64,000 nucleotides of DNA from Aedoeadaptatus coli (GTDB taxonomy: Bacteria; Bacillota; Clostridia; Tissierellales; Peptoniphilaceae): contig NZ_OPYI01000009.1 in NCBI RefSeq assembly GCF_900343085.1, positions 1-64,000 of the forward strand, read 5' to 3'. Numbering within the stretch: the stretch's first letter is position 1; the number at the start of each line of letters is the position of its first letter. Positions 17,064 to 25,837 of this stretch are shown here, one piece after another. A program made the translations under genes and the position numbers. The notes beneath the pieces are model-generated. The model was given only the letters and a program-made list of their open reading frames with translations, was not told the origin of the DNA and did not search any database.

Positions 17064-18973
17064 TATGCCCTCCTGTTTTTCGTGTAGTTTAAATAGCCGC
17101 CTTCCAAGAGCATGGCCTTTTCCCGTTCGCTGAAGTCGCCGACGAGGGGAATGTCCTCGCCGCCGGCGGTTAAGATAAATTCGCCGCTTTCCACGGAGAC
17201 TTTTAAGTCTTTCATGGAGATGACCTCGCCCTCTTTTAATTTGTCGTAATCGGCGGGATCTTTAAAGACCAGGGGAAGAATGCCCATATTGATTAAATTG
17301 GAGCGGTGGATGCGGGCGAAGCTTTTCGCCACGATGGCTTCCACACCTAAATACAGGGGCAAGAGGGCCGCGTGTTCCCGGCTGGAGCCTTGGCCGTAAT
17401 TGTCGCCGCCGACGACGATGCCGCCACCGTGTTTTTCCGCCCGGGCCTTAAAGTCGTCCACCAAAGTGGAGAAGGCGTGCTTGGAAAGCTCGGGAATATT
17501 GCTCCGGTAGGGCAGAAGCTTTGCCGTGGAGGGGCAGATGTCGTCGGTGGTCACATTGTCCGAGGCCTTCAAGAGAATGGTCTTTTCAAAACCGTCTTCC
17601 AAGGGGTGTGCCATGGGGAAGGGCTTGATGTTCGGTCCCATCTTCACGTCTTTCGGGCGAAGGGCTTTTTCCTTGGGATAGATCAGGTAATTGGTGGCGT
17701 GCTCGTAGTGATCCGGTTCTTCAACTGCATCCACCGAATCCGGCGTGGTAATGTAGCCGGCGATGGCGGAGGCGGCGCAGGTTTCCGGGCCGGTGAGATA
17801 GATCTTCGCATCCTTCGTGCCGCTGCGCCCTTTAAAGTTTCGGTTAAAGGACCGCAGGCTCACGGCGCCGGACTTCGGTGCCTGGCCCATGCCGATGCAG
17901 GGGCCGCAGGCGCTTTCCAAAATGCGGGCGCCGGCTTCGATCATAATGGCCAGTGCGCCGTTTTTCGACAGGGCGTTTAAGATGGTGGCGCTCCCCGGAG
18001 AGATGACCAAACTCACGTCTTCGTGCACTTTTTTGCCCTTTAAGATCTGCGCCACCTTCATCATGTCCGTGTAAGAGGAATTGGTGCAGCTGCCGATGGC
18101 CACTTGATCCACCTTCACTTTGCCCAGATCCTTCACCTTTTCGTATTGGTCGGGCAAGTGGGGCTTGGCCACGGCGGGCTCGATGGCGGAAAGGTCGATG
18201 TCCAGCACTTCGTCGTAGACGGCATCATCCGACGCGGTGAGAGGCACGTAGGCTTCTTCGCGGCCGTGGCGCTTCAAAAAGGCCCGGGTCACGTCGTCGG
18301 AGGGGAAGACGGAAGTGGTGGCGCCGAGTTCCGCCCCCATATTGCAAATGGTGGCACGATCCGTGACGGAAAGATTCTTTACGCCGTCGCCGGAGTATTC
18401 CACGATGTAGCCCGTGCCGCCCTTTACGGTCTTTTTCCCTAAAATGGCCAGGATTACGTCCTTGCCGTTGACGCCGGGCTTTAATTTTCCGCTGAGGCGC
18501 ACGTTCAACACCTTGGGCACTTTCAGGAAGTAGAAGCCGCTGGCCATGGCCACGGCCACATCCAATCCCCCGGCACCGATGGCGAGGGCCCCGAGGCCGC
18601 CGGCCGTGGGCGTGTGGGAGTCGCTGCCCACCAAAGTCTTGCCCGGTGCGGCAAACTGCTCCAGTTGCACTTGGTGGCAAATGCCGCCGCCGGGTTTTGA
18701 AAAGACGAGGCCGTATTTCGCCGCGGCCGACTGAATAAACTCGTGATCGTCGGGATTTTCAAAGCCCGTTTGCAGCATATTGTGGTCGATGTAGGCCACG
18801 GAGAGCTCCGTTTGAATGTCGTCGATGCCCATGGCTTCCAATTGCAAATACACCATGGTGCCCGTGGAGTCTTGGGTCAGGGTTTGATCGATTTTCAATT
18901 TAATCTCTTCGCCGGGAGAAAGGGTTCCTTCCAGCAAATGGCTTTCCAATAATTGATACGCGATACTACTCAT
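17063..18973 (-). CDS. Aconitate hydratase
   Basis: 636 residues, the short bacterial aconitase form. Interconverts citrate and isocitrate. The [4Fe-4S] ligands are visible in GSCTNSSYTDM and ACGPCIGMG; DNYGQGSSREHAAL is the swivel-domain substrate site, and DSHTPTAGGLGALA is another family block. AGGAGG precedes the ATG. It is the first gene of the three-gene operon, ending with a one-base overlap into the dehydrogenase. A TATACT box (19046-19041) lies about 70 bases upstream without a clear -35. Confidence 0.94.
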   Translation of the reverse strand: MSSIAYQLLESHLLEGTLSPGEEIKLKIDQTLTQDSTGTMVYLQLEAMGIDDIQTELSVAYIDHNMLQTGFENPDDHEFIQSAAAKYGLVFSKPGGGICHQVQLEQFAAPGKTLVGSDSHTPTAGGLGALAIGAGGLDVAVAMASGFYFLKVPKVLNVRLSGKLKPGVNGKDVILAILGKKTVKGGTGYIVEYSGDGVKNLSVTDRATICNMGAELGATTSVFPSDDVTRAFLKRHGREEAYVPLTASDDAVYDEVLDIDLSAIEPAVAKPHLPDQYEKVKDLGKVKVDQVAIGSCTNSSYTDMMKVAQILKGKKVHEDVSLVISPGSATILNALSKNGALAIMIEAGARILESACGPCIGMGQAPKSGAVSLRSFNRNFKGRSGTKDAKIYLTGPETCAASAIAGYITTPDSVDAVEEPDHYEHATNYLIYPKEKALRPKDVKMGPNIKPFPMAHPLEDGFEKTILLKASDNVTTDDICPSTAKLLPYRSNIPELSKHAFSTLVDDFKARAEKHGGGIVVGGDNYGQGSSREHAALLPLYLGVEAIVAKSFARIHRSNLINMGILPLVFKDPADYDKLKEGEVISMKDLKVSVESGEFILTAGGEDIPLVGDFSEREKAMLLEGGYLNYTKNRRA

Positions 18974-19117
18974 ACAACCTCCTCTATTCCGTTACAAAAA
19001 CGACAATGCCGTTTCTCGAACCATATAATCGTTAAGTACCAGTATACCTTTTTCTGATTTAAAATGGTAGAGCGTTTTCAAAGTAGATTGTATATTTTAT
19101 TGTCCATATTGGCAAAT

Positions 19118-19145
19118 AAAAAGGCGACGCGTCGCGCCGCCTTCA
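19118..19145 (-). terminator. Terminator upstream of the aconitase operon
   Basis: Long GC-rich stem (19121-19131/19133-19143, one mismatch) followed by five T on the minus strand. It lies between the PHP gene and the aconitase promoter, so it ends PHP transcription or a short leader. The rest of 18974-19262 holds no convincing gene. Confidence 0.7.
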
Positions 19146-19262
19146 TAAAGGGAGTGAGAAATGAAAACTTAGAAATAGGCCATCGGTCTTTCCTGATTTC
19201 CACAACCAGTATAACGGAGAAATGTTTCCTCGCCGTGGCCTTTTTGTAAAAAAGAGATAAAC

Positions 19263-20063
19263 TTAATCCGCCAGGGGCACTTCCTTCGGCACCTTCTTTT
19301 CGAAATAGGTGGCGCAGGTAAAGCCCAAATGAATCAGAAGATTTTTCGCCGATTCGAAATCCCGGCCGATGTGTGCCGATTTATGGCCGTCGGACGAAAG
19401 GCAGATCCGCTCGCCCCCGAGATCCCGGTAGAGGCGGAGGATTTCTTCCTTGGGATTGCCGTAGGAGAGTCCCTTGTACTTGCCCGCCGTATTGTATTCG
19501 AGGACCAAATCCTTTTGAATCAAATGCTCCAGCACCGCCGCCACCTGATTCCTGTAAAAGGCGAAGGGCGGAATCGCTCCCTTGTCCTGCACGTAGCGGT
19601 CCAAGTAATCCATGTGGCCGAGAATGTGATAGCCCTTCGTGTTCGCGGCGGCTTCCGCCATGGCGTCGTAGTAGTTTTTATAAAAAGGCTTCAGATCCCC
19701 CTTGTAGGTGTATAAAGTCGAGGCCACGTCCTCGTTGTCCACCGTGTGGAGGGAGCCGATAAAGTAATCGAAGCGATCGTCCGCCATGGCCGGCTCGATC
19801 CAATCATTTTTCGCGAGGTTCAATCCCATTTCCGCGCCGATTAAAACGAGCAACCGGTCCTCGTAGCGGGATTTTAAGGGAAGAAGGGTGCGGATGTAGT
19901 CGTCGAAGTCGAAACAAAAATCCAATGGGCCGTCCACCCGGTCGATGTGATCGGTAAAGGCCAGGCCGCCGAGGCCCGATCGGATGGCGGCGAGAATATT
20001 TTCCTCGCAGTCCGCTTCGGAGTCGAAGGAAAAGCGGGAGTGGCTGTGGGAGTCGATGAGCAA
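19263..20063 (-). CDS. PHP-domain phosphatase, HisJ-like
   Basis: 266 residues starting at TTG (20063), with AAAGGAG 7 bases upstream. IDSHSHSRFSFDSEADCEEN carries the first metal-binding histidines; later GLAFTDHIDR, IGAEMG, GSLHTVD, HMDYLD and SSDGHKSAHIG fill the remaining PHP metal sites. Relatives include histidinol-phosphatase HisJ; no histidine biosynthesis genes are near, so another phosphoester substrate is possible. Confidence 0.85.
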   Translation of the reverse strand: MLIDSHSHSRFSFDSEADCEENILAAIRSGLGGLAFTDHIDRVDGPLDFCFDFDDYIRTLLPLKSRYEDRLLVLIGAEMGLNLAKNDWIEPAMADDRFDYFIGSLHTVDNEDVASTLYTYKGDLKPFYKNYYDAMAEAAANTKGYHILGHMDYLDRYVQDKGAIPPFAFYRNQVAAVLEHLIQKDLVLEYNTAGKYKGLSYGNPKEEILRLYRDLGGERICLSSDGHKSAHIGRDFESAKNLLIHLGFTCATYFEKKVPKEVPLAD

Positions 20064-20167
20064 AGGGAGTCTCCTTTCCGTCTATATGAGAAATTTCCGA
20101 TAAATTGCATACTTTACACCCTGCATGGGTACCATTACAATACTAACTTAAAAACTGGAGGTTGACT

Positions 20168-20728
20168 ATGATTTTTGATTTTATGAGAAGAGAACGTGAA
20201 CGCTACTTACGAGAAGAACGGGCTAAGAAATTCGCCTTAGGTGCCGCCGTCGGCGCCGCAGCAGGCCTCTTGCTCGCTCCCCAAAGCGGCAAAAAGACCC
20301 GCGAAGACATCGCCGATCGCTCGAAAGAATTGGCTGAAAACGCCAAAGACATGGCTCTGGACACGGCCGATGAATTATCCATTCGCGCCTACGAAGCCCA
20401 ACAAGCCGTTCAAGACACCTACGACGATTTAAAACTTCGCGCCGCTATCAAGGCCGACGAAGTGCGCGACGACGCTGAAATCGCAAAAGCCAAGGCAAAA
20501 GCCATCGGCCAAATCGTTCGCGAAGAAGGTGCCAATGTGAAGGGCGAATTGAAAGAATCCGCTAAAGCCGTCGGCGCCGCCGCCAAAGAAGTCGGCGAAG
20601 AAACCAAAGCACAAGCGAAAGAAGCGAAAGAACAAGTGGAAGAAAGCGCCGATAAAATCGCCAAAGCGGCAGAAGACGCAGAAAAGAAATCCAAAAAGGT
20701 CATCAAAGACGAAAAAAAAGACAAGTAG
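20168..20728 (+). CDS. YtxH-domain protein with long coiled tail
   Basis: 186 residues from the ATG at 20168 (GGAGG 6 bases before). An N-terminal hydrophobic patch with the YtxH signature (ALGAAVGAAAGLLLAPQSGK) is followed by about 140 residues rich in A, K and E, forming a long amphipathic helix. YtxH proteins are membrane-linked and often stress-induced; function is unknown. The next gene starts 15 bases later and also encodes a membrane helix plus a helical tail, so the pair may act together. Confidence 0.8.
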   Translation: MIFDFMRRERERYLREERAKKFALGAAVGAAAGLLLAPQSGKKTREDIADRSKELAENAKDMALDTADELSIRAYEAQQAVQDTYDDLKLRAAIKADEVRDDAEIAKAKAKAIGQIVREEGANVKGELKESAKAVGAAAKEVGEETKAQAKEAKEQVEESADKIAKAAEDAEKKSKKVIKDEKKDK

Positions 20729-20743
20729 AACACGGAGGTCACA

Positions 20744-21238
20744 ATGGACACCATGATTAATTTGCACGACCTCTTGCGCTTTCTACTCTACCTTGCGGGA
20801 ATCGGGGCCCTGGTCTTTTTAATGATCACCCTGAAAAACGTCGCCGGCATTTTGAAGGTCGTCAAAACCAAATTGGAGGCCCACGAAGCCGTCATCGACG
20901 ACACCATGCAAAAGCTCCCGACGATCACCGATAATGTCACCATTATCTCATCCAACGCCTCCCGCCTCACCACCGACGCCACGGAAATGGTGGAAGTCGT
21001 GAAACCGGAAGTGGAAAAGATCGCCTCCACCGTCGGGGATGTCACGGGCACCGTCGACAATGTGGCGCGCACCGTGGATCAAACGTCCCTGAAGCTGAAA
21101 AACACCGCCGAGGTGGTTTCCGATTCCATTTCGGACACGGCCAAGACCATCTCCTTCAACGCCAACAATGTGGTGGATTACTTCTATATTATGCGAGAAG
21201 TATTGGAAGCATTGAGAGACGTGTTGCGCACGCGGTAA
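20744..21238 (+). CDS. Membrane protein with helical tail (DUF948-like)
   Basis: 164 residues. One N-terminal span (LLRFLLYLAGIGALVFLMITL) precedes a long extended helix with heptad-like T/V/I spacing (TITDNVTIISSNASRLTTDA). This is the shape of DUF948 proteins, often found beside YtxH genes. RBS ACGGAGG; the YtxH gene ends 15 bases upstream and a strong terminator follows, so the two form a bicistronic unit. Confidence 0.7.
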   Translation: MDTMINLHDLLRFLLYLAGIGALVFLMITLKNVAGILKVVKTKLEAHEAVIDDTMQKLPTITDNVTIISSNASRLTTDATEMVEVVKPEVEKIASTVGDVTGTVDNVARTVDQTSLKLKNTAEVVSDSISDTAKTISFNANNVVDYFYIMREVLEALRDVLRTR

Positions 21239-21250
21239 GACAAAACGAGA

Positions 21251-21277
21251 GAAGCGGTTTTATGCCGCTTCTTTTTT
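21251..21277 (+). terminator. Terminator of the YtxH/DUF948 pair
   Basis: GAAGCGG/CCGCTTC stem, seven-base loop, six T. The following 21278-21572 stretch is T/A-rich spacer with no convincing gene. Confidence 0.8.
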
Positions 21278-21572
21278 CTTGCCCGAAACGACGCCTCAAG
21301 TATAAATGAAGGGCGTTAGAAAAAAATAAAGGCTGTGTAAAAAAGCGTCCCTTAAAAAATCATCGACCGGGAAAGAAAAGAAACGCTTGCCGATGTGTTC
21401 CGCGAATTTTGCGGGGAAAAATAAACTCTTTTTCCTGCATGGCGAGGGATTTGCGGCAAAAACGGAATCCATTCCGATAAAAAAGCCCGTTTCTCGGTAA
21501 AAAGCACGTTATTTCCCGCGCCCTTCGGGAAAATTTTCCGAACAAAAGGGAAGGAAAAAGCAAGATTCCTCT

Positions 21573-21601
21573 TTGTGAGATCGTTCCCCATAGCGTATAA
21601 T
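21573..21601 (+). promoter_or_regulatory. Promoter of the lipid kinase/LacI operon
   Basis: TTGTGA (21573-21578), 17-bp spacer, TATAAT (21596-21601). Confidence 0.65.
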
Positions 21602-21617
21602 AAAGGCGGAGGTTTAA

Positions 21618-22511
21618 ATGGAAAAAATCAAGATTATCGCCAACCCTTCCAGCGGCCGGGAAGGGGCCATTGAAATTATAAAAAAACTAATCGCCCCCTT
21701 TGCATCAAAGGGAACGTCCGTGTTACTTAATTTTACGCAAAAAGCAGGGGACGCCCGGGCATTCGCCGCCACCGACGACGGGGAAGACTGCATCATCTCC
21801 GTAGGCGGCGACGGCACGGTGAACGAAGTGGTCTCCGGAATGTATGAAGCGAAGCGAACCACGCCTCTCGCCATTTATCCGGCGGGCACGGTCAACGACT
21901 TCGCCGAATCCATGGGCATGCCGAAAGATCCCTACGATTTTTACGCCATGATCGCGGATGGAGAAACATGCGCCGTGGACATCGGCCTCTGCGGCGACAG
22001 CGCCTTTATTAATGTCTGCGCCGTGGGCGTATTTTCGGAAATCGGCTACAAAGTGCCCGACGAGGCCAAGTCCGCCGTGGGCCGACTCGCCTACTACGCC
22101 GAGGGCTTTCGCATGTTTCGCGAGAAAGACTTTTTAAAAAGCGGCTTCGACGTCCATATCGACTGCGACGGCGAGAGCATCGACACCAAGGCCATGATGG
22201 TCATGGTGTCCAATTCCAACAGCGTCGGCGGTTTTTCGAAGATCTCCCCGGAAGCCGACGTCACCGACGGCCTACTGGAGCTCGCGGTCATCGAAGAGAT
22301 GACCATCTCCAAACTTTTGGAGCTTTTCCGCACCATCGGCCTGGGAAAACACATCGACCACGATCACTTCATCTATCGCCACGGAAAAAAGATCACCGTC
22401 GAGGCGGATAAGTCCATGCACGTGGACATCGACGGCGAAAAAGGCCCCCGACTGCCGCAAACCATCGAAGTGGTGCCGGGCGCCATTCAACTGATTACAA
22501 ATAGGAGGTAA
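21618..22511 (+). CDS. Diacylglycerol kinase-family lipid kinase
   Basis: 297 residues. IIANPSSGREGA at the start and VGGDGTVNEVVSGM are the nucleotide-binding motifs of the DagK/YegS family, soluble or peripheral enzymes that phosphorylate lipids at the membrane. Length fits. RBS GGAGG before ATG. The LacI-type regulator begins 2 bases after the stop, so both are one transcript from the promoter at 21573-21601. Confidence 0.9.
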   Translation: MEKIKIIANPSSGREGAIEIIKKLIAPFASKGTSVLLNFTQKAGDARAFAATDDGEDCIISVGGDGTVNEVVSGMYEAKRTTPLAIYPAGTVNDFAESMGMPKDPYDFYAMIADGETCAVDIGLCGDSAFINVCAVGVFSEIGYKVPDEAKSAVGRLAYYAEGFRMFREKDFLKSGFDVHIDCDGESIDTKAMMVMVSNSNSVGGFSKISPEADVTDGLLELAVIEEMTISKLLELFRTIGLGKHIDHDHFIYRHGKKITVEADKSMHVDIDGEKGPRLPQTIEVVPGAIQLITNRR

Positions 22512-22513
22512 GT

Positions 22514-23539
22514 ATGGCATCGACCATTAAAGACGTAGCAAAAATGGCGGACGTGTCCATCTCGACCGTATCCCGCGTCATCAACGACTCCAAACCCGTG
22601 AGTCCCGAGGCGCGCCGGCGGGTGCTCCACGCCATCAGCGTATTGGATTACAAGCCCAACGAAGTGGCCCGAAGCCTGGTCACGAAAAAGAGCAACATCA
22701 TCGGCGTCATCGTCTCCGACGTGGGGAACCAATACGTCTCCCAAGTGTTGCGCGGTGTGGAAGAAATCGGCCGCATGTACAATTACGACATTCTGCTCTC
22801 ATCGTCCTACGACGATCCGGAAGTGGAAATCAAATTTGCCAATCTCTTCAGCCAAAAACAAGTGGAAGGGATCATCATTATTTCGGAAATTTTAAATCAA
22901 AAGCTCCTCTACAAGCTGGACGAATTTAAAATTCCCTGCGTGGTCATCAACCGCTTCTACAATGTAGACGAGGCGCCCACCGTCACCATTAACAACAAGG
23001 CCGCCTCCTACAATATGACCGACTACCTGATCAATATGGGCCACAAGTCCATCGGCTACGTGGCCATGCGAAGAGACATGGACCGCACCAACGAAAAATA
23101 CAAGATTCGCGGCTACCGCGACGCCATGCGGGCGGCGGGCCTGAAGCCCTCCACCCTCTACTGTGAAGGCCTCACCGAAGCCGACGCCTTGGAGCTTTTC
23201 GAAGAACACGAAGACGACTTCAGAAAGGGCAAGTATTCCGTGCTCTTCTGCAGCCAGGATCTCATGGCCGTTCACCTGATGAACGTCATGCGGGACCACG
23301 GCATGAAGATCCCCGAAGACATGTCCTTCGCGGGCTTCGGCGGAAGCACCTTGTCGGATATCTATCGGCCCAAGCTCACCACGGTCAAAGAGCCCTATTA
23401 CGACATCGGCGCCGTGGCCATTCGCAAGCTTTTCAAAATGCTGGATAAGAAAAACACGGACAAGAGCGAGGAAATGATCCTTCTGCCCGTGGAAATCATC
23501 AAGCGCCAAAGCGTCGTGGATTTAAATGACAAAAAATAG
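22514..23539 (+). CDS. LacI-family transcriptional regulator
   Basis: 341 residues. N-terminal helix-turn-helix and hinge (TIKDVAKMADVSISTVSRVI, then DYKPNEVARSL) followed by a periplasmic-binding-protein-like effector domain (SNIIGVIVSDVGNQY; GYVAMRRD; FAGFGGS). Relatives bind sugars or, in the CcpA branch, HPr-Ser-P; the ligand here is unknown. It is co-transcribed with the lipid kinase. A 12-bp palindrome 20 bases after its stop (23560-23571) is a possible operator for itself or another regulator. Confidence 0.92.
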   Translation: MASTIKDVAKMADVSISTVSRVINDSKPVSPEARRRVLHAISVLDYKPNEVARSLVTKKSNIIGVIVSDVGNQYVSQVLRGVEEIGRMYNYDILLSSSYDDPEVEIKFANLFSQKQVEGIIIISEILNQKLLYKLDEFKIPCVVINRFYNVDEAPTVTINNKAASYNMTDYLINMGHKSIGYVAMRRDMDRTNEKYKIRGYRDAMRAAGLKPSTLYCEGLTEADALELFEEHEDDFRKGKYSVLFCSQDLMAVHLMNVMRDHGMKIPEDMSFAGFGGSTLSDIYRPKLTTVKEPYYDIGAVAIRKLFKMLDKKNTDKSEEMILLPVEIIKRQSVVDLNDKK

Positions 23540-23559
23540 TGGTTCGTCGTCTGTTGACC

Positions 23560-23571
23560 ACCATATATGGT
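23560..23571. promoter_or_regulatory. 12-bp palindrome upstream of the FMN-binding lipoprotein
   Basis: ACCATATATGGT, a perfect inverted repeat, ends 11 bases before a TATAAT box (23583-23588). It overlaps the region expected for the -35 box, as an operator would. Confidence 0.4.
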
Positions 23572-23637
23572 AGAAAATCGGTTATAATGGAAATAGTAGA
23601 TAATTTGATTGATTCATATAGATAAGGAGCATTTCCA

Positions 23638-24042
23638 TTGAAAAAACTCGCCATGAGTTTGGCCCTTTGCCTTGCGCTCACCGGCTGCGGCAGCTCCCTC
23701 AGTTACAGCGCCGAAGAGCCCGTCGCCGAAGAAAATAAATCGGAGCCGGTGGAATTAAGGCAGGAAGGCAGACATTTATTAAAAGACGGCAGCTACGTCT
23801 CCACGGGACGGGGCATGGTCGGGGATATTTCCGTCGAAATGCGGGTGCGCGACGGCTTCATCGACCGGGTCAGCGTCGTGGAACACGAGGAAAATGTCGG
23901 CGTCGTGGAAGACGCCTTCGATCGACTCGAAAGCAATGTCATTCGGAAACAATCGGCGGATGTGGACACGGTCTCCGGCGCCACGGAGGCATCCTACGGC
24001 TTTATGGAAGCCGTGAGAAACTGCATTCGCCAAGCGGAATAG
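23638..24042 (+). CDS. FMN-binding-domain lipoprotein
   Basis: 134 residues from a TTG start (AAGGAG upstream). The signal peptide ends in the lipobox LTGC (Cys at about 22), so it is a membrane lipoprotein. The C-terminal part is an FMN_bind domain with DTVSGATEAS, where in related flavoproteins the threonine of SGAT receives FMN from ApbE. It may serve extracytoplasmic electron transfer. The ProRS-like gene starts 9 bases later, probably on the same transcript. Confidence 0.85.
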   Translation: MKKLAMSLALCLALTGCGSSLSYSAEEPVAEENKSEPVELRQEGRHLLKDGSYVSTGRGMVGDISVEMRVRDGFIDRVSVVEHEENVGVVEDAFDRLESNVIRKQSADVDTVSGATEASYGFMEAVRNCIRQAE

Positions 24043-24051
24043 GAGACTCCC

Positions 24052-25719
24052 ATGAAACTGTCACAGTACTACCTGCCCACCTTGCGGGAAGCCCCGGCGG
24101 ACGCCCGCACCGAAGCCCACAAGTGGATGCTGCGAAGTGGCATGGCGCGAGAAATCGGCGTGGGCCTTTTTACTCTCTTGCCCTACGGCCTCGAGCTGAA
24201 AGAGGCCCTGGAGGCGCGGCTTGAAAAAGACTTTTTTAAAGATGGCCTAAAACTTCTCCTGAGCCCCCTTCAACCCCGCGCCCTGTGGGAAGAAAGCGGC
24301 CGCTGGGAAAGCTACGGCGCAGGCATGTACAAAGTGGCGGATCGCACCAATCGACAGGCCGCCCTTTCCCCGGAATCGGAGGAAGCCTTTTTGGGCCTCG
24401 CAGGCGGCGAATTAAAAAGCTACAAGCAGCTGCCTCTCTTTCTCTACGAAAAGGCCACGCGCTACGAAGACGTGCAAAAGCCCGCAGCAGGCCTTGCCGA
24501 TGCCCGGGCCTATTTTGTCGTGGACGGCATGCGCTTCGATAGGGACATGGACGAAGCCGAGGACTTTTTCGGCGAAGAAAAAAGGCGCGCCGAAAATATT
24601 TTAAACGATCTGGGGATCGACTACCGGGCCGTGGATACGCCGGGCGCCCTCGTGTACTACGCTTTGGCGGAGGGCTACAAAGAGGTGCTGGCCCTCGACG
24701 GCGAATCCGCTTACATCGCGGGTGAGGCCCCCATTCGCTATCGGCTGCCCGAAGGCGAAGCGCCGAAAGAAGCGGAGGATGTCTACACCCCCGATGCCCG
24801 CACCATAAAAGATTTAAGCGACATGCTCGGGATCGAGCCTGCCCGCTGCACCAAGGCCGTGGACCTTCGCGTCGACGGCGAGCCCGTCTTTGTTTTCGTG
24901 CCCGGGGACCGGGAGCTGAATCAAAAGAAGCTTGAAAAATACTTAGGCGTGAGCGGGGATAAAATCGACATGCTCGATGAAGCGACCATTCTCGCGCTGG
25001 GCACCTTCCCCGGATTTACCGGGCCCGTGGGCCTCGGGGAAAAGGCGCGGATCATCGTGGACCGCGCCGTCACCGCCATGGACAATGTGGTGGTGGGCGC
25101 CAACAAAGAAAACTACCACATTAAAAACATCAACTACGGCAGGGACTTCGAAGGCGAAGTGGCCGACGACCTTCTCGATGTCGCGGAAGGCGACGTCTCC
25201 CCGGCCGGCGAGCCCTACACCTTCCGCGAGGCCTTTGAAGTGGCGCGGATCAAAAAGCCGAGCGCGGCCTTTTCCGACGTCATGAAGCTGGGCTTTTTAA
25301 ACGACGAAGGCAAGGAAGCCCCCTATATTTCAGGTGGCGTCACCTGGCGCACCGGCGCATTGATGGCGGCGGTTTTGGAAAACCATCGGGACGACGACGG
25401 ACCGAACTTCCCCCTTCACCTGGGGCCCTACGACGTGGCCGTCACCGTGGCCAATGTAAAAAAAGAAGAGCAGATGCAATTGGCGGAAGAAATTTACCGC
25501 GCCCTTGGAGAAAAAGGCGTCGCCGTTCTTCTCGACGACCGCAACGAGCGCGCCGGCGTGAAATTTAAAGACCGCGACCTCTTGGGCATTCCCCTGCAAC
25601 TCACCGTGGGAAAAGATGCCGCAGAGGGCGTGGTGGAATTAAAGCGCCGAGGCGGCGACATGGAAAAACTTCCCGCCGAGGATGCCCTTGAGCGCATCGC
25701 CGATGCATTAAATCATTAG
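24052..25719 (+). CDS. Degenerate prolyl-tRNA synthetase-like protein
   Basis: 555 residues along the whole bacterial-type ProRS plan: class II catalytic core, a YbaK-like insertion (about 225-390), motif-3 region and anticodon-binding domain (about 455-555). Key positions are changed. The usual GPTHEE is SPESEE (106-111); motif 2, normally FRDE...RPRFGLMR, reads YEDVQKPAAGLAD (138-150), replacing the ATP-binding arginine with glutamate; GHIFKLG is replaced by ARIKKPS. Motif 3 keeps an arginine (GGVTWRTGAL). It is probably not a working ProRS and a canonical enzyme should be encoded elsewhere. A regulatory or other aminoacyl role is possible. Confidence 0.8.
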   Translation: MKLSQYYLPTLREAPADARTEAHKWMLRSGMAREIGVGLFTLLPYGLELKEALEARLEKDFFKDGLKLLLSPLQPRALWEESGRWESYGAGMYKVADRTNRQAALSPESEEAFLGLAGGELKSYKQLPLFLYEKATRYEDVQKPAAGLADARAYFVVDGMRFDRDMDEAEDFFGEEKRRAENILNDLGIDYRAVDTPGALVYYALAEGYKEVLALDGESAYIAGEAPIRYRLPEGEAPKEAEDVYTPDARTIKDLSDMLGIEPARCTKAVDLRVDGEPVFVFVPGDRELNQKKLEKYLGVSGDKIDMLDEATILALGTFPGFTGPVGLGEKARIIVDRAVTAMDNVVVGANKENYHIKNINYGRDFEGEVADDLLDVAEGDVSPAGEPYTFREAFEVARIKKPSAAFSDVMKLGFLNDEGKEAPYISGGVTWRTGALMAAVLENHRDDDGPNFPLHLGPYDVAVTVANVKKEEQMQLAEEIYRALGEKGVAVLLDDRNERAGVKFKDRDLLGIPLQLTVGKDAAEGVVELKRRGGDMEKLPAEDALERIADALNH

Positions 25720-25724
25720 AAACG

Positions 25725-25747
25725 AACCTCGCAGCGCGGGGTTTTTT
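25725..25747 (+). terminator. Terminator after the ProRS-like gene
   Basis: AACCTCGC/GCGGGGTT stem with one G-U pair, three-base loop and T run. Confidence 0.75.
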
Positions 25748-25837
25748 CTAATTCTGCGGAAAATAAGGAAAACTGTTATGAAAACGTAACGGCGAGGGAA
25801 CTTTGTATCGTTTATAATAGACGGAAGGAGGGATTTT

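Noticed and set aside
19064-19249. 61-codon plus-strand frame upstream of aconitase
   Set aside because: Contains the terminator hairpin at 19118-19145 and lacks a ribosome site.
21352-21591. 79-codon minus-strand frame before the lipid kinase
   Set aside because: No ribosome site or recognisable domain; overlaps the plus-strand promoter at 21573-21601.
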